Both the position numbers and the translations under genes were made by a program. Positions 1-5,875 of a stretch of DNA of 6,463 nt are shown here, piece after piece. The first letter of the stretch is position 1; each line of letters begins with the position of its first letter. The notes under the pieces were generated by a model. The model was not told the DNA's origin and did no database searches. It saw only the letters and a list, made by a program, of their open reading frames with translations. Origin of the DNA: JBLNBU01 sp050260215 (lineage in GTDB: Bacteria; Pseudomonadota; Alphaproteobacteria; Rhodospirillales; Magnetospirillaceae); contig JBLNBU010000041.1 in the NCBI GenBank assembly GCA_050260215.1, positions 1 to 6,463 on the forward strand. Direction: 5' to 3'.

Positions 1-345
1 CTTCTTGAAGGGCTGGCCGCGCCCAGAGGGCAGGCGGATGGCGCGCGGCTTGTAGCTTTCGGCGAAGTTGTTGACGTAGCACCAGTCGTCGGGGACCGGC
101 TGCTCGGCCGCCGCCTGGCCCAGGTACTGCAGCAGCATCGAGCGCCGCCCGGTGCCGTCGGGGCCCAGCGCGAACAGGTTGAAGCCGCGGTGACGCATGC
201 CGATGGCGAAGCGGATGGCCTCGACGGCGCGGTCCTGGCCGATGGGCTCGTCGTGGTCGGCCAGGTCGGCGGTGGTCTCGAAGGTAAAGCCGGCGGGGTC
301 GCAGGCGCGGTAGAGATCGGCGGGGGAAAGGGGCTGCACGGGCAT
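1..345 (-). CDS. Lon-like ATP-dependent protease, N-terminal fragment (cut by window edge)
   Basis: Only the first 115 codons are present; the gene runs off the left edge of the window. The translated N-terminus resembles the AAA_32-type start of the Lon-like protease family COG1067, which differs from classical LonA and lacks its N-terminal substrate-binding domain. Visible features are a CDP-F-FET segment at about residues 15-23, an IGQDRA-EA-RF motif at 35-46, a P-loop-like GPDGTGRRS at 61-69, and a PDDWCYVNNF segment at 85-94 leading to PRAIRLPSGRG. The P-loop position normally held by Lys is Arg67. The Lon-type Ser/Lys catalytic domain would lie outside the window, so proteolytic activity is inferred from the family. 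The ATG at 345 was chosen because it gives the family N-terminus and follows an AAAAGG about 8 nt upstream. It lies 37 nt downstream of the metallopeptidase gene on the same strand, so the two are probably co-transcribed. Confidence 0.82.
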   Translation of the reverse strand, partial: MPVQPLSPADLYRACDPAGFTFETTADLADHDEPIGQDRAVEAIRFAIGMRHRGFNLFALGPDGTGRRSMLLQYLGQAAAEQPVPDDWCYVNNFAESYKPRAIRLPSGRGQPFKK

Positions 346-382
346 GCGCGAGGCCTTTTCGGGCAAAGGATCGTCCTGCCGG

Positions 383-790
383 TCACGCCTCGTCTTCGAT
401 GCGCTCCATGTCTTCGTCGCTGAAGCCGAAGTGGTGTCCGATCTCGTGTATCAGGACGTGTTTCACCAGGCTCGTCAAGTCTTCCCCGGTCTCGCACCAG
501 TAGTCGAGGATGGGCCGGCGGAACAGCAGGATCACGTCAGGCGTCTGCGGGGTCTCGGCCCAGCTCTTCTGGTCGAGCGCGATGCCGCGGTAAAGGCCCA
601 GCAAGTCGAAGGGGCTTTCCAGCTCCATCTCGCGCTCGACCTCTTCATCGGGGAAGTCCTCGACCCGGATCAGCACGTCGGCGGCGTGACGGCGCAGCTC
701 GTCGGGGATCTCGGCAAAGGCCGCGGCGGCGATCGTGTCCAGGTCGGCCAGGGTCGGCGGCGTTGTGTGGTGCGGGATCAGCCTGCTCAT
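383..790 (-). CDS. Zincin-like metallopeptidase family protein (PF06262 type)
   Basis: This is a 135-residue soluble protein with no signal peptide or membrane segment. The C-terminal part carries HEIGHHFGFSD at residues 115-125, an HExxHxxGxxD zinc site: His115 and His119 as ligands, Glu116 as the catalytic base, and Asp125 as the likely third ligand. Small stand-alone proteins with this motif and an acidic middle region belong to the zincin_1 metallopeptidase family (formerly DUF1025), common in alphaproteobacteria and actinobacteria. Its length is normal for that family. Physiological substrates are not established for the family as far as I know. The ATG at 790 is preceded by only a weak Shine-Dalgarno-like AAGG. 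The TGA at 383-385 is followed 37 nt later by the Lon-like protease start, which suggests a two-gene proteolysis-related operon. The gene is divergent from phhB. Confidence 0.88.
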   Translation of the reverse strand: MSRLIPHHTTPPTLADLDTIAAAAFAEIPDELRRHAADVLIRVEDFPDEEVEREMELESPFDLLGLYRGIALDQKSWAETPQTPDVILLFRRPILDYWCETGEDLTSLVKHVLIHEIGHHFGFSDEDMERIEDEA

Positions 791-887
791 GTGCGGGACC
801 TTAGCGCAGCCTTGATGGCGGTGCCAGTACCTCCCAGACTTAAAGAGGAGCGTCTGAACGGACCAAGGGACGAGGAGGGCTTACGCC

Positions 888-1202
888 ATGGCCGAGAAAC
901 TGACCGGTTCCGCCCGCGCCACCGCCATGCTGGGCCTGCCCGGCTGGTCCGAGGTCGACGGCGTCGACGCCATCGCCAAGTCGTTCCGCTTCCGTGATTT
1001 CGGCGAGGCGTTCTCGTTCATGGCTCGCGTTGCGCTCGCGGCCGAACGGATGAACCACCACCCGGACTGGTCCAACAGCTACAACCGGGTTTCGGTGCAG
1101 CTGTCGACCCACGACGCCGGCGGCGTCACCGACCGCGACATCCGCCTGGCCCATGCCATCGAGGACGCGGCCGGGTGCTTCCACCCGCATCCCGGCGGCT
1201 GA
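888..1202 (+). CDS. phhB: Pterin-4a-carbinolamine dehydratase
   Basis: The 104-residue product matches the PCD/DCoH family over its whole length. It dehydrates 4a-hydroxytetrahydrobiopterin to quinonoid dihydropterin, the recycling step after aromatic amino-acid hydroxylases. The family signature is intact: Glu53, then His57-His58-Pro59, Tyr65, and His75-Asp76 in the THDAGG segment. His57, His58 and His75 correspond to the known active-site histidines. An LPGW motif (17-20) and an FRFRDFGEAFSFM stretch (33-45) also fit. A strong Shine-Dalgarno GAGGAGGG at 872-879 sits 8 nt before the ATG and supports this start. No pterin-dependent hydroxylase gene is visible nearby, so the hydroxylase is either elsewhere or the protein serves another pterin role. 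It converges on the DUF2786 gene with only 4 nt between the stops. Confidence 0.95.
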   Translation: MAEKLTGSARATAMLGLPGWSEVDGVDAIAKSFRFRDFGEAFSFMARVALAAERMNHHPDWSNSYNRVSVQLSTHDAGGVTDRDIRLAHAIEDAAGCFHPHPGG

Positions 1203-1206
1203 CGGC

Positions 1207-1677
1207 TCACTCGCCCCGGGGGATAGCCAGCACCTGGGGCAGCATGCCGTCGGCAATCAGGTCCTCGACGGCACGCACCACCAGTTCGCGGCCCAGCTTG
1301 GTGCCGTTGGCGGCCAGCATCATCACCAGATAGGGCACCACCAGGTCCAGCGTACGCACCCGCTCGACGTCCAGGCCGCGCAGGTCGCGCTTGGGCGGCG
1401 AGACGGTGTTGATGTGGTTGAGCGCCAACTCCTCGACCGCGGCCTTGAACAGGCCCTCGAGGATGCTCTTTTCCAGCAGCGACTGGTACTGGGGACTGGC
1501 GCGCTCGGTGGCGGCCCAGGACGCGGTGCCGGCGGGCAGGCCGTCCAGCTGCTCGACCATGCGCCCGACCATGCGGGCGGCGGCCAGCTCCTCTTCCTCG
1601 GTGCAGCCGTTGGCGACGGTGCGCGCCATCAGCGCCCGCAGCTTGGCGACCACCCTCCCCCGCTCGTCACCGCTCAT
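1207..1677 (-). CDS. DUF2786 domain-containing protein of unknown function
   Basis: This is a 156-residue soluble protein without signal peptide or membrane segment. Residues 8-46 (KLRALMART, then NGCTEEEELAAARMVGRM) resemble the helical DUF2786 module, in which an L-x-K-T-x-x-NGCTE-E-EA pattern is typical of alphaproteobacterial members. The rest (about 62-156) is predicted mostly helical by eye and I do not recognise it as a named domain. It contains a PPKRDLRGLD segment (94-103) that may be a linker. No catalytic motif is evident. The reading frame stays open far upstream, but the ATG at 1677 is the plausible start: the upstream extension is antisense to the cyclic-nucleotide-binding gene, and a GGACGGGG stretch and a good promoter candidate lie just before 1677. 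The stop (TGA, 1207-1209) almost abuts the phhB stop. The domain call is by pattern memory only. Confidence 0.72.
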   Translation of the reverse strand: MSGDERGRVVAKLRALMARTVANGCTEEEELAAARMVGRMVEQLDGLPAGTASWAATERASPQYQSLLEKSILEGLFKAAVEELALNHINTVSPPKRDLRGLDVERVRTLDLVVPYLVMMLAANGTKLGRELVVRAVEDLIADGMLPQVLAIPRGE

Positions 1678-1707
1678 CGCGGCCCCCGTCCAGTAACCCC
1701 GGCGACC

Positions 1708-1736
1708 ACAATACTGGGGCAAAGGCGCGTTGTCGA
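1708..1736 (-). promoter_or_regulatory. Candidate sigma70 promoter for the DUF2786 gene
   Basis: Read on the minus strand, TCGACA (1736-1731, five of six matches to the -35 consensus) is followed by a 17-nt spacer and TATTGT (1713-1708, four of six matches to the -10 consensus). Initiation would fall near 1701, leaving a leader of about 24 nt before the ATG at 1677. This is inferred from consensus and spacing only. Confidence 0.45.
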
Positions 1737-1769
1737 CGCGGCAGCGCGAACGTCCGGCTCGGTTTGGAG

Positions 1770-1797
1770 GTGACAGGCGGGTGGGAAATGATAAAGT
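1770..1797 (+). promoter_or_regulatory. Candidate sigma70 promoter for the cNMP-binding / COQ10-like operon
   Basis: GTGACA (1770-1775, five of six matches to the -35 consensus) is followed by a 16-nt spacer and TAAAGT (1792-1797, four of six to the -10 consensus). It sits in the only A/T-enriched patch of the divergent spacer and would give a leader of roughly 25-30 nt before the ATG at 1831. The sequence just before that ATG has no good Shine-Dalgarno. Confidence 0.38.
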
Positions 1798-1830
1798 TTC
1801 GCAATCACCTGTTGCCGGGGGCCCTCGTTC

Positions 1831-2172
1831 ATGATGCAGAGAGATCGCGTTCTGGAGCGCAAGGTCTTCTATGCCGGCGCCAACATCTTCAAGGAAGGTG
1901 ACTCCGGCGACCGCGCGTACCTGATCCAGGACGGCCAGGTAGAGATCGTCAAGAACGGGGTGGCGCTGGCGACCATCGGCAAGGGCGAACTGTTCGGCGA
2001 GATGGCGCTGGTCGACGACCAGCCGCGCATGGCCACCGCCAAGGCCGTCACCGACGTGTCCTGCATCATCATCAGCCGCGACGTGTTCAAGGAAAAGCTG
2101 GCCAAGTCCGATCCGTTCATCCGCGGCCTGCTCAACATCTTCGTGCGCAACATCCGCAACCTGACGAGATGA
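1831..2172 (+). CDS. Stand-alone cyclic nucleotide-binding domain protein (Crp-like sensor without HTH)
   Basis: The 113-residue product is essentially one cNMP-binding (CAP_ED) beta-barrel with a short C-terminal helix. It has no helix-turn-helix, kinase, channel or transporter part, so it is not a CRP/FNR transcription factor. The phosphate-binding cassette is intact: F55-G56-E57-M-A-L, then P65-R66-M-A68-T. Glu57 and Arg66 correspond to the family residues that contact the ribose and cyclic phosphate, so binding of cAMP or cGMP is plausible. The N-terminal GxxIFKEGDSGD-AYLI segment (16-32) is typical. An in-frame TAA at 1792-1794 with no alternative start codon between limits the start to the tandem ATGs at 1831/1834. 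The stop overlaps the next gene's start (ATGA, 2169-2172), so translational coupling is likely. Length and sequence look complete rather than truncated. The partner or effector is unknown. Confidence 0.9.
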   Translation: MMQRDRVLERKVFYAGANIFKEGDSGDRAYLIQDGQVEIVKNGVALATIGKGELFGEMALVDDQPRMATAKAVTDVSCIIISRDVFKEKLAKSDPFIRGLLNIFVRNIRNLTR

Positions 2173-2603
2173 TCCGCGGCGGGTGGTCAATCGACTTCCC
2201 GCGCCTGGATGCCGCCCGGCTGTTCGCGCTGGCGGTCGACATCGAAAGCTATCCCCAGTTCCTGCCCTGGTGCCGATCGGCGCGGGTCCGCCGCCGCGAC
2301 GGCGGTGTGCTCGACGTCGACAACCATTTCGGCGCCGGTCCGCTGGACGTGCGCTTTTGCTCGCGCGCCGTGGCCGAAGAGCCGACGCGCCTCGAGATCA
2401 CCTCCGAGGATGGGCCCTTCCGCCGGTTCCGGCTGGTTTGGCTGTTCGAGCCGCAGGCGGACGGCGGCTGCCGGGTGCTGGCCGACTACGAGCTGTCTCT
2501 GCGCTCGCCGCTGTTGCAGTCGCTGGCGCGGCTGTCCATGCCCGAGCTGGAAAGAAAAGTGGCCCGGCGCTTCCGCGACCGGGCCAGGATGCTTTACGGC
2601 TGA
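2169..2603 (+). CDS. COQ10/RatA-type ubiquinone-binding START-like protein
   Basis: The 144-residue product is a single SRPBCC/START-fold domain of the COQ10 (polyketide_cyc) family. The hallmark Y28-P-Q-F-L-P-W-C35 motif follows the helix that starts at about residue 14. Further family features are the DGPFRRF segment (81-87), the W91-LFEP strand, the GGCRV strand (99-103), and the long C-terminal helix ending RARMLYG. COQ10 proteins bind ubiquinone in a hydrophobic tunnel and are needed for efficient respiratory function; E. coli RatA is a relative. The protein presumably acts at the inner face of the cytoplasmic membrane. Its ATG overlaps the TGA of the cNMP-binding gene by the ATGA arrangement. 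It ends 9 nt from the leuB stop on the opposite strand, and its last codons contain, antisense, the likely leuB terminator. Family assignment is firm; the annotator name ratA would be over-precise. Confidence 0.9.
   Translation: MIRGGWSIDFPRLDAARLFALAVDIESYPQFLPWCRSARVRRRDGGVLDVDNHFGAGPLDVRFCSRAVAEEPTRLEITSEDGPFRRFRLVWLFEPQADGGCRVLADYELSLRSPLLQSLARLSMPELERKVARRFRDRARMLYG
2549..2586 (-). terminator. Intrinsic (Rho-independent) terminator of leuB, inside the COQ10-like gene
   Basis: Read on the minus strand, 26 nt after the leuB stop codon, there is a perfect 8-bp stem TGGCCCGG / CCGGGCCA (2586-2579 with 2567-2560). Within its 11-nt loop, CGC and GCG can pair around a GGAA tetraloop, leaving a single bulged T. 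The stem is followed directly by CTTTTCTTTCC (2559-2549), seven T in eleven. A GC-rich stem, GNRA-type loop and U-rich tail together make a convincing intrinsic terminator. On the plus strand it is not followed by T residues, so it should act only on leftward leu transcription. It overlaps the last coding part of the convergent COQ10-like gene. Confidence 0.75.
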
Positions 2604-2612
2604 CAGCCGAGA

Positions 2613-3719
2613 TCAGCCCATCTTGTCCAGTTCGCGGACGATGGCCTCGCCCATCACGGTGGTCGACACCTTGGCCTTGCCGGGCTGCATGATGTCGGCC
2701 GTGCGCAGGCCGCCCTTCAGCACGGTCTTGACCGCGGCCTCGATCATGTCGGCCTCGGCGGCCATGTCGAACGAGTAGCGCAGGCACATGGCGAAGCTGA
2801 GGATGGTGGCCAGCGGGTTGGCCATGTCCTTGCCGGCGATGTCGGGGGCCGAGCCGTGCACCGGCTCGTACAGGGCGCGGCGCTTGCCGGCGGCATCGGC
2901 CTCGCCCAGGGACGCCGACGGCAGCATGCCCAGCGAGCCGGTCAGCATGGCGGCGCAGTCGGACAGGATGTCGCCGAACATGTTTTCGGTGACCATCACG
3001 TCGAACTGCTTGGGATTGCGCACCAGCTGCATGGACGCGTTGTCGACGTACATGTGCGACAGCTCGACGTCCTGGAACTCCTCCTGGTGCAGCTTGATCA
3101 TCTCCTCGCGCCACAGCACCGTGCATTCCAGCACGTTGGCCTTGTCGACCGAGCACACCTTCTTGTTCCGCTTGCGCGCCAGCTCGAAGGCGACGCGGCC
3201 GATGCGACGGATCTCGGGGGTGGTGTAGACCAGGGTGTTGAAGCCCTTGCGGGTGCCGTCGGGCAGGGTCTCGATGCCGCGGGGCTCGCCGAAATACAGG
3301 CCGCCGGTCAGTTCGCGCAGGATCATGATGTCCAGGCCCGAGATCACCTCGGACTTCAGCGTCGAGGCGTCGGCCAGGGCGTCGAACACCACTGCCGGAC
3401 GCAGGTTGGCGAACAGGCCCATCTCCTTGCGGATCTTCAGCAGGCCGCGCTCGGGCTTCTTGTCGAAGGGCAGGTCGTCCCACTTAGGCCCGCCGACGGC
3501 GCCCAGCAGCACCGCGTCGACATTCATGGCCTCGGCCAGGGTGTTGTCGGACAGCGGGGTGCCGTGCACGTCATAGGACGAACCGCCGATCAGGCCTTCA
3601 CTGACGTCGAAGTCGATGCTGCGCTTCTTGCCCATCCAGTCGATCAGGCGCCGGACCTGGGTCATCACTTCCACGCCGATGCCATCGCCGGGAAGGATCA
3701 AGAGCTTCTTGGCCGCCAT
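2613..3719 (-). CDS. leuB: 3-isopropylmalate dehydrogenase
   Basis: The 368-residue cytosolic enzyme oxidatively decarboxylates 3-isopropylmalate to 2-ketoisocaproate with NAD, the third step of the leucine branch. Visible motifs are GDGIG (11-15), the substrate-binding arginines Arg97, Arg107 and Arg135, the ELTGGLYFGEPRG segment with catalytic Tyr142, catalytic Lys193 in DKANVLE, and the metal-binding aspartates Asp226, Asp250 and Asp254. The NMFGDILSD signature begins at 246, and the cofactor loop HGSAPDIAGKDMANP (288-302) has Asp293, typical of NAD rather than NADP use. Length is normal. The start at MAAKK (3719) is preferred over an in-frame ATG at 3794: it matches family N-termini and follows an AAGGGG about 9 nt upstream, while the 25 extra residues look like untranslated spacer. 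leuB lies 103 nt downstream of leuD and ends at TGA 2613-2615, just before a terminator. Confidence 0.97.
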   Translation of the reverse strand: MAAKKLLILPGDGIGVEVMTQVRRLIDWMGKKRSIDFDVSEGLIGGSSYDVHGTPLSDNTLAEAMNVDAVLLGAVGGPKWDDLPFDKKPERGLLKIRKEMGLFANLRPAVVFDALADASTLKSEVISGLDIMILRELTGGLYFGEPRGIETLPDGTRKGFNTLVYTTPEIRRIGRVAFELARKRNKKVCSVDKANVLECTVLWREEMIKLHQEEFQDVELSHMYVDNASMQLVRNPKQFDVMVTENMFGDILSDCAAMLTGSLGMLPSASLGEADAAGKRRALYEPVHGSAPDIAGKDMANPLATILSFAMCLRYSFDMAAEADMIEAAVKTVLKGGLRTADIMQPGKAKVSTTVMGEAIVRELDKMG

Positions 3720-3775
3720 GGCGGTATTCCCCTTTGCAAATGTTCCGTCGACTTGCCCCGGGGGATGCCTAAACC

Positions 3776-3790
3776 CGGACGGCCCGTCCG
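3776..3790. promoter_or_regulatory. Small inverted repeat in the leuD-leuB spacer
   Basis: A perfect 6-bp inverted repeat, CGGACG and CGTCCG around a 3-nt loop, lies about 33 nt after the leuD stop and 57 nt before the leuB start. On the minus strand it is followed by only three consecutive T, so it would be a weak terminator at best. A TTGACG -35-like hexamer (3794-3789) directly precedes it, but the best-spaced -10 (TAGGCA, 3771-3766) matches only two of six positions. Possible roles are an mRNA processing or stability element, a partial terminator, or nothing. The repeat is certain; its function is not. Confidence 0.3.
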
Positions 3791-3822
3791 TCAACCGTTC
3801 TCGCCTTGGTGGCAGGGCCGCG

Positions 3823-4428
3823 TCAAAGCCAGGGCTGGCCGGCCTTGCGGCGCTCCTCGAAGGCGGCGATCTTGTCGGCGCGCTGCAGGGTCAGCCCGAT
3901 GTCGTCCAGGCCGTTGAGCAGGCAGTGCTTGCGGAACGGATCGACCTCGAAGCGGATGCAGCCGCCGTCGGGGCCGCGGATTTCCTGCTTTTCCAGGTCG
4001 ACGGTGACGATGGCGTTGGCCCCGCGCGCGGCATCGTCCATCAGCTTGTCCACCTGCTCCTGCGGCAGGGTGATGGGCAGGATGCCGTTCTTGAAGCAGT
4101 TGTTGAAGAAGATGTCGGCGAAGCTGGGCGCGATGATGCAGCGGATGCCGAAATCGCCGATGGCCCACGGCGCATGCTCGCGCGACGAGCCGCAGCCGAA
4201 ATTGGCCCCGGCCACCAGGATGGTGGCGGTGCGATAGGCCTGCTTGTTGAGCACGAAGTCGGCGACTTCCTTGCCGTCGGGCGTATAGCGCATCTCGTCG
4301 AACAGGTTCTTGCCCAGACCCGTGCGCTTGATGGTCTTCAGGAACTGCTTGGGAATGATCATGTCGGTGTCGACGTTGATCATCGGCAGCGGCGCCGCGA
4401 CGCCGGTCAGCGTGGTGAACTTTTCCAT
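3823..4428 (-). CDS. leuD: 3-isopropylmalate dehydratase small subunit
   Basis: The 201-residue protein is the small (swivel-domain) subunit of isopropylmalate isomerase, which with LeuC converts 2-isopropylmalate to 3-isopropylmalate. Family motifs are NVDTDMIIP (18-26), GANFGCGSSREHAPWA (74-89), whose SSRE loop contributes to substrate binding in the heterodimer, and ADIFFNNCFKNGILPI (104-119). Length is typical for the longer proteobacterial LeuD. The ATG at 4428 lies 11 nt after the leuC TAG, and its Shine-Dalgarno AGGGGG overlaps that stop codon, so the two subunits are probably translated in a coupled, near-equimolar way. A longer open frame continues upstream but is antiphase within leuC and carries no LeuD-like sequence. 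Confidence 0.97.
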   Translation of the reverse strand: MEKFTTLTGVAAPLPMINVDTDMIIPKQFLKTIKRTGLGKNLFDEMRYTPDGKEVADFVLNKQAYRTATILVAGANFGCGSSREHAPWAIGDFGIRCIIAPSFADIFFNNCFKNGILPITLPQEQVDKLMDDAARGANAIVTVDLEKQEIRGPDGGCIRFEVDPFRKHCLLNGLDDIGLTLQRADKIAAFEERRKAGQPWL

Positions 4429-4439
4429 ATTCGCGCCCC

Positions 4440-5846
4440 CTACTTCAGTTCCCGCACGTCGGTCAGCCTGCCGGTCACCGCAGCCGCCGCGGCCATGGCC
4501 GGGCTGACCAGGTGGGTCCGGCCGCCGCGGCCCTGGCGACCCTCGAAGTTGCGGTTCGAGGTCGAGGCCGAGCGCTGGCCGGGCTTGAGCTGGTCGGCGT
4601 TCATGGCCAGGCACATGGAGCAGCCGGGCTCGCGCCATTCGGCGCCCGCGGCACGGAAGACCTCGTCCAGGCCCTCGGCCTCGGCCTGCTCCTTGACCAG
4701 GCCGGAGCCGGGCACCACCAGAACCTGCACGCCGGCGGCGACCTTGCGGCCCTTCAGGACCTCGGCGGCGGCGCGGAAGTCTTCGATGCGGCCGTTGGTG
4801 CACGACCCGATGAACACCACGTCGACCTTGATGTCGGTGGCCTTCATGCCGGCGGTCAGGCCCATGTAGTCGAGCGCGCGGGCGACGGCCTTGCGCTTGG
4901 CCTCGTCGGCGATGGCGGCCGGGTCGGGGACGTTGCCGGTGATGGGGATGACGTCCTCAGGGGACGTGCCCCAGGTCACCTGCGGCACCAGGCTGGCGGC
5001 ATCCAGGGTGATCTCGGCGTCGAAATGGGCACCCTCGTCGGTGTGCAGCGTCTTCCAGTAGGCGACAGCCTGCTCGAAGGCCGCGCCCTTGGGCGCGCGC
5101 GGCTTGCCGGCGATGTAGGCGAAGGTCTTCTCGTCGGGGGCGATCAGGCCGGCGCGCGCGCCGGCCTCGATGGTCATGTTGCAGACCGTCATGCGCCCTT
5201 CCATGGACAACGAGCGGATGGCATCGCCCGCGTACTCGACCACATAGCCGGTGCCGCCGGCGGTGCCGATCTTGCCGATGATCGCCAGCACGATGTCCTT
5301 GGCGGTCACGCCGGCCGGGGTCTTGCCGTCGACGGTGATGCGCATGTTCTTGGCCGGCTTCTGCACCAGGGTCTGGGTGGCGAGCACGTGCTCGACCTCC
5401 GAGGTGCCGATGCCGAAGGCCAGCGCCCCGAAGGCGCCGTGGGTCGAGGTGTGGGAATCGCCGCAGACGATGGTGGTGCCGGGCAGGGTGAAGCCCTGCT
5501 CGGGGCCGACGATGTGGACGACGCCCTGGCGGATGTCGTCCATGCGGAAATACTCGACCCCGAAGTCGCGAGCATTGGCCTCCAGCGTCTCGACCTGGAC
5601 CCGGCTCTCCTCGTTCTCGATGCCCTTGGAGCGGTCGGTGGTCGGCACGTTGTGGTCGGCCACCGCCAGGGTCATCTCGGGATGGCGGACCTTGCGGCCG
5701 GCCATGCGCAAGCCCTCGAACGCCTGCGGGCTGGTGACCTCGTGGACCAGGTGGCGGTCGATGTAGATCAAACAGGTACCATCGTCCTGGACGTCGACCA
5801 GGTGCGCGTCCCAGATCTTGTCGAACAGCGTGCGGGGCTTGGCCAT
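4440..5846 (-). CDS. leuC: 3-isopropylmalate dehydratase large subunit
   Basis: The 468-residue aconitase-superfamily protein is the catalytic large subunit of isopropylmalate isomerase. The three [4Fe-4S] cluster cysteines are present: Cys349 in FIGSCTNGR, and Cys409 and Cys412 in EPGCSMC, spaced as in characterised LeuC proteins. Other family blocks are LFDKIWDAH (7-15), ADHNVPT (63-69), CGDSHTSTHGAFG (128-140), GTSEVEHVLATQ (147-158) and the C-terminal SNRNFEGRQGRGGRTHLVSP (430-449). Length is normal. The start MAKPRTLFDK at 5846 is preceded by an AGGGA about 9 nt upstream. An in-frame ATG at 5957 would add 37 residues encoded by the palindromic repeat and is rejected. No leucine-rich leader peptide or good promoter hexamers were seen between rplS and leuC, so leuC may be read from rplS or from a promoter within or beside the repeat. 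Confidence 0.98.
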   Translation of the reverse strand: MAKPRTLFDKIWDAHLVDVQDDGTCLIYIDRHLVHEVTSPQAFEGLRMAGRKVRHPEMTLAVADHNVPTTDRSKGIENEESRVQVETLEANARDFGVEYFRMDDIRQGVVHIVGPEQGFTLPGTTIVCGDSHTSTHGAFGALAFGIGTSEVEHVLATQTLVQKPAKNMRITVDGKTPAGVTAKDIVLAIIGKIGTAGGTGYVVEYAGDAIRSLSMEGRMTVCNMTIEAGARAGLIAPDEKTFAYIAGKPRAPKGAAFEQAVAYWKTLHTDEGAHFDAEITLDAASLVPQVTWGTSPEDVIPITGNVPDPAAIADEAKRKAVARALDYMGLTAGMKATDIKVDVVFIGSCTNGRIEDFRAAAEVLKGRKVAAGVQVLVVPGSGLVKEQAEAEGLDEVFRAAGAEWREPGCSMCLAMNADQLKPGQRSASTSNRNFEGRQGRGGRTHLVSPAMAAAAAVTGRLTDVRELK

Positions 5847-5875
5847 CGATAGTTCCCTAGCAGGTAGCGACGTCG

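Noticed and set aside
791..887. Possible promoters in the phhB / metallopeptidase divergent spacer
   Set aside because: A TTGATG at 812-817 with CAGACT 17 nt later is the best plus-strand pair, and it matches too poorly at -10. Nothing better was seen on the minus strand. A promoter is expected here but I cannot place it.
1172..1187. Hairpin CGGGTG / CACCCG at the end of phhB as a terminator for either convergent gene
   Set aside because: The 6-bp stem has no T-rich tract on either side and lies inside the coding region without other support.
1678..2190. N-terminal extension of the DUF2786 frame up to 2190 on the minus strand
   Set aside because: The extension is antisense to the cyclic-nucleotide-binding gene and the divergent spacer. 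The ATG at 1677 has a promoter candidate and fits the domain start.
2856..4869. Long plus-strand open frames opposite leuB and leuD (2856-3917 and 3616-4869)
   Set aside because: Both lie antisense to genes with full family motifs, cross gene boundaries and spacers, and show no recognisable protein sequence.
4512..5852. Long plus-strand open frame (446 codons) opposite leuC
   Set aside because: It is an antisense shadow of leuC in high-GC DNA. The translation is biased to Gly, Ala, His, Asp and Gln with no domain-like pattern.
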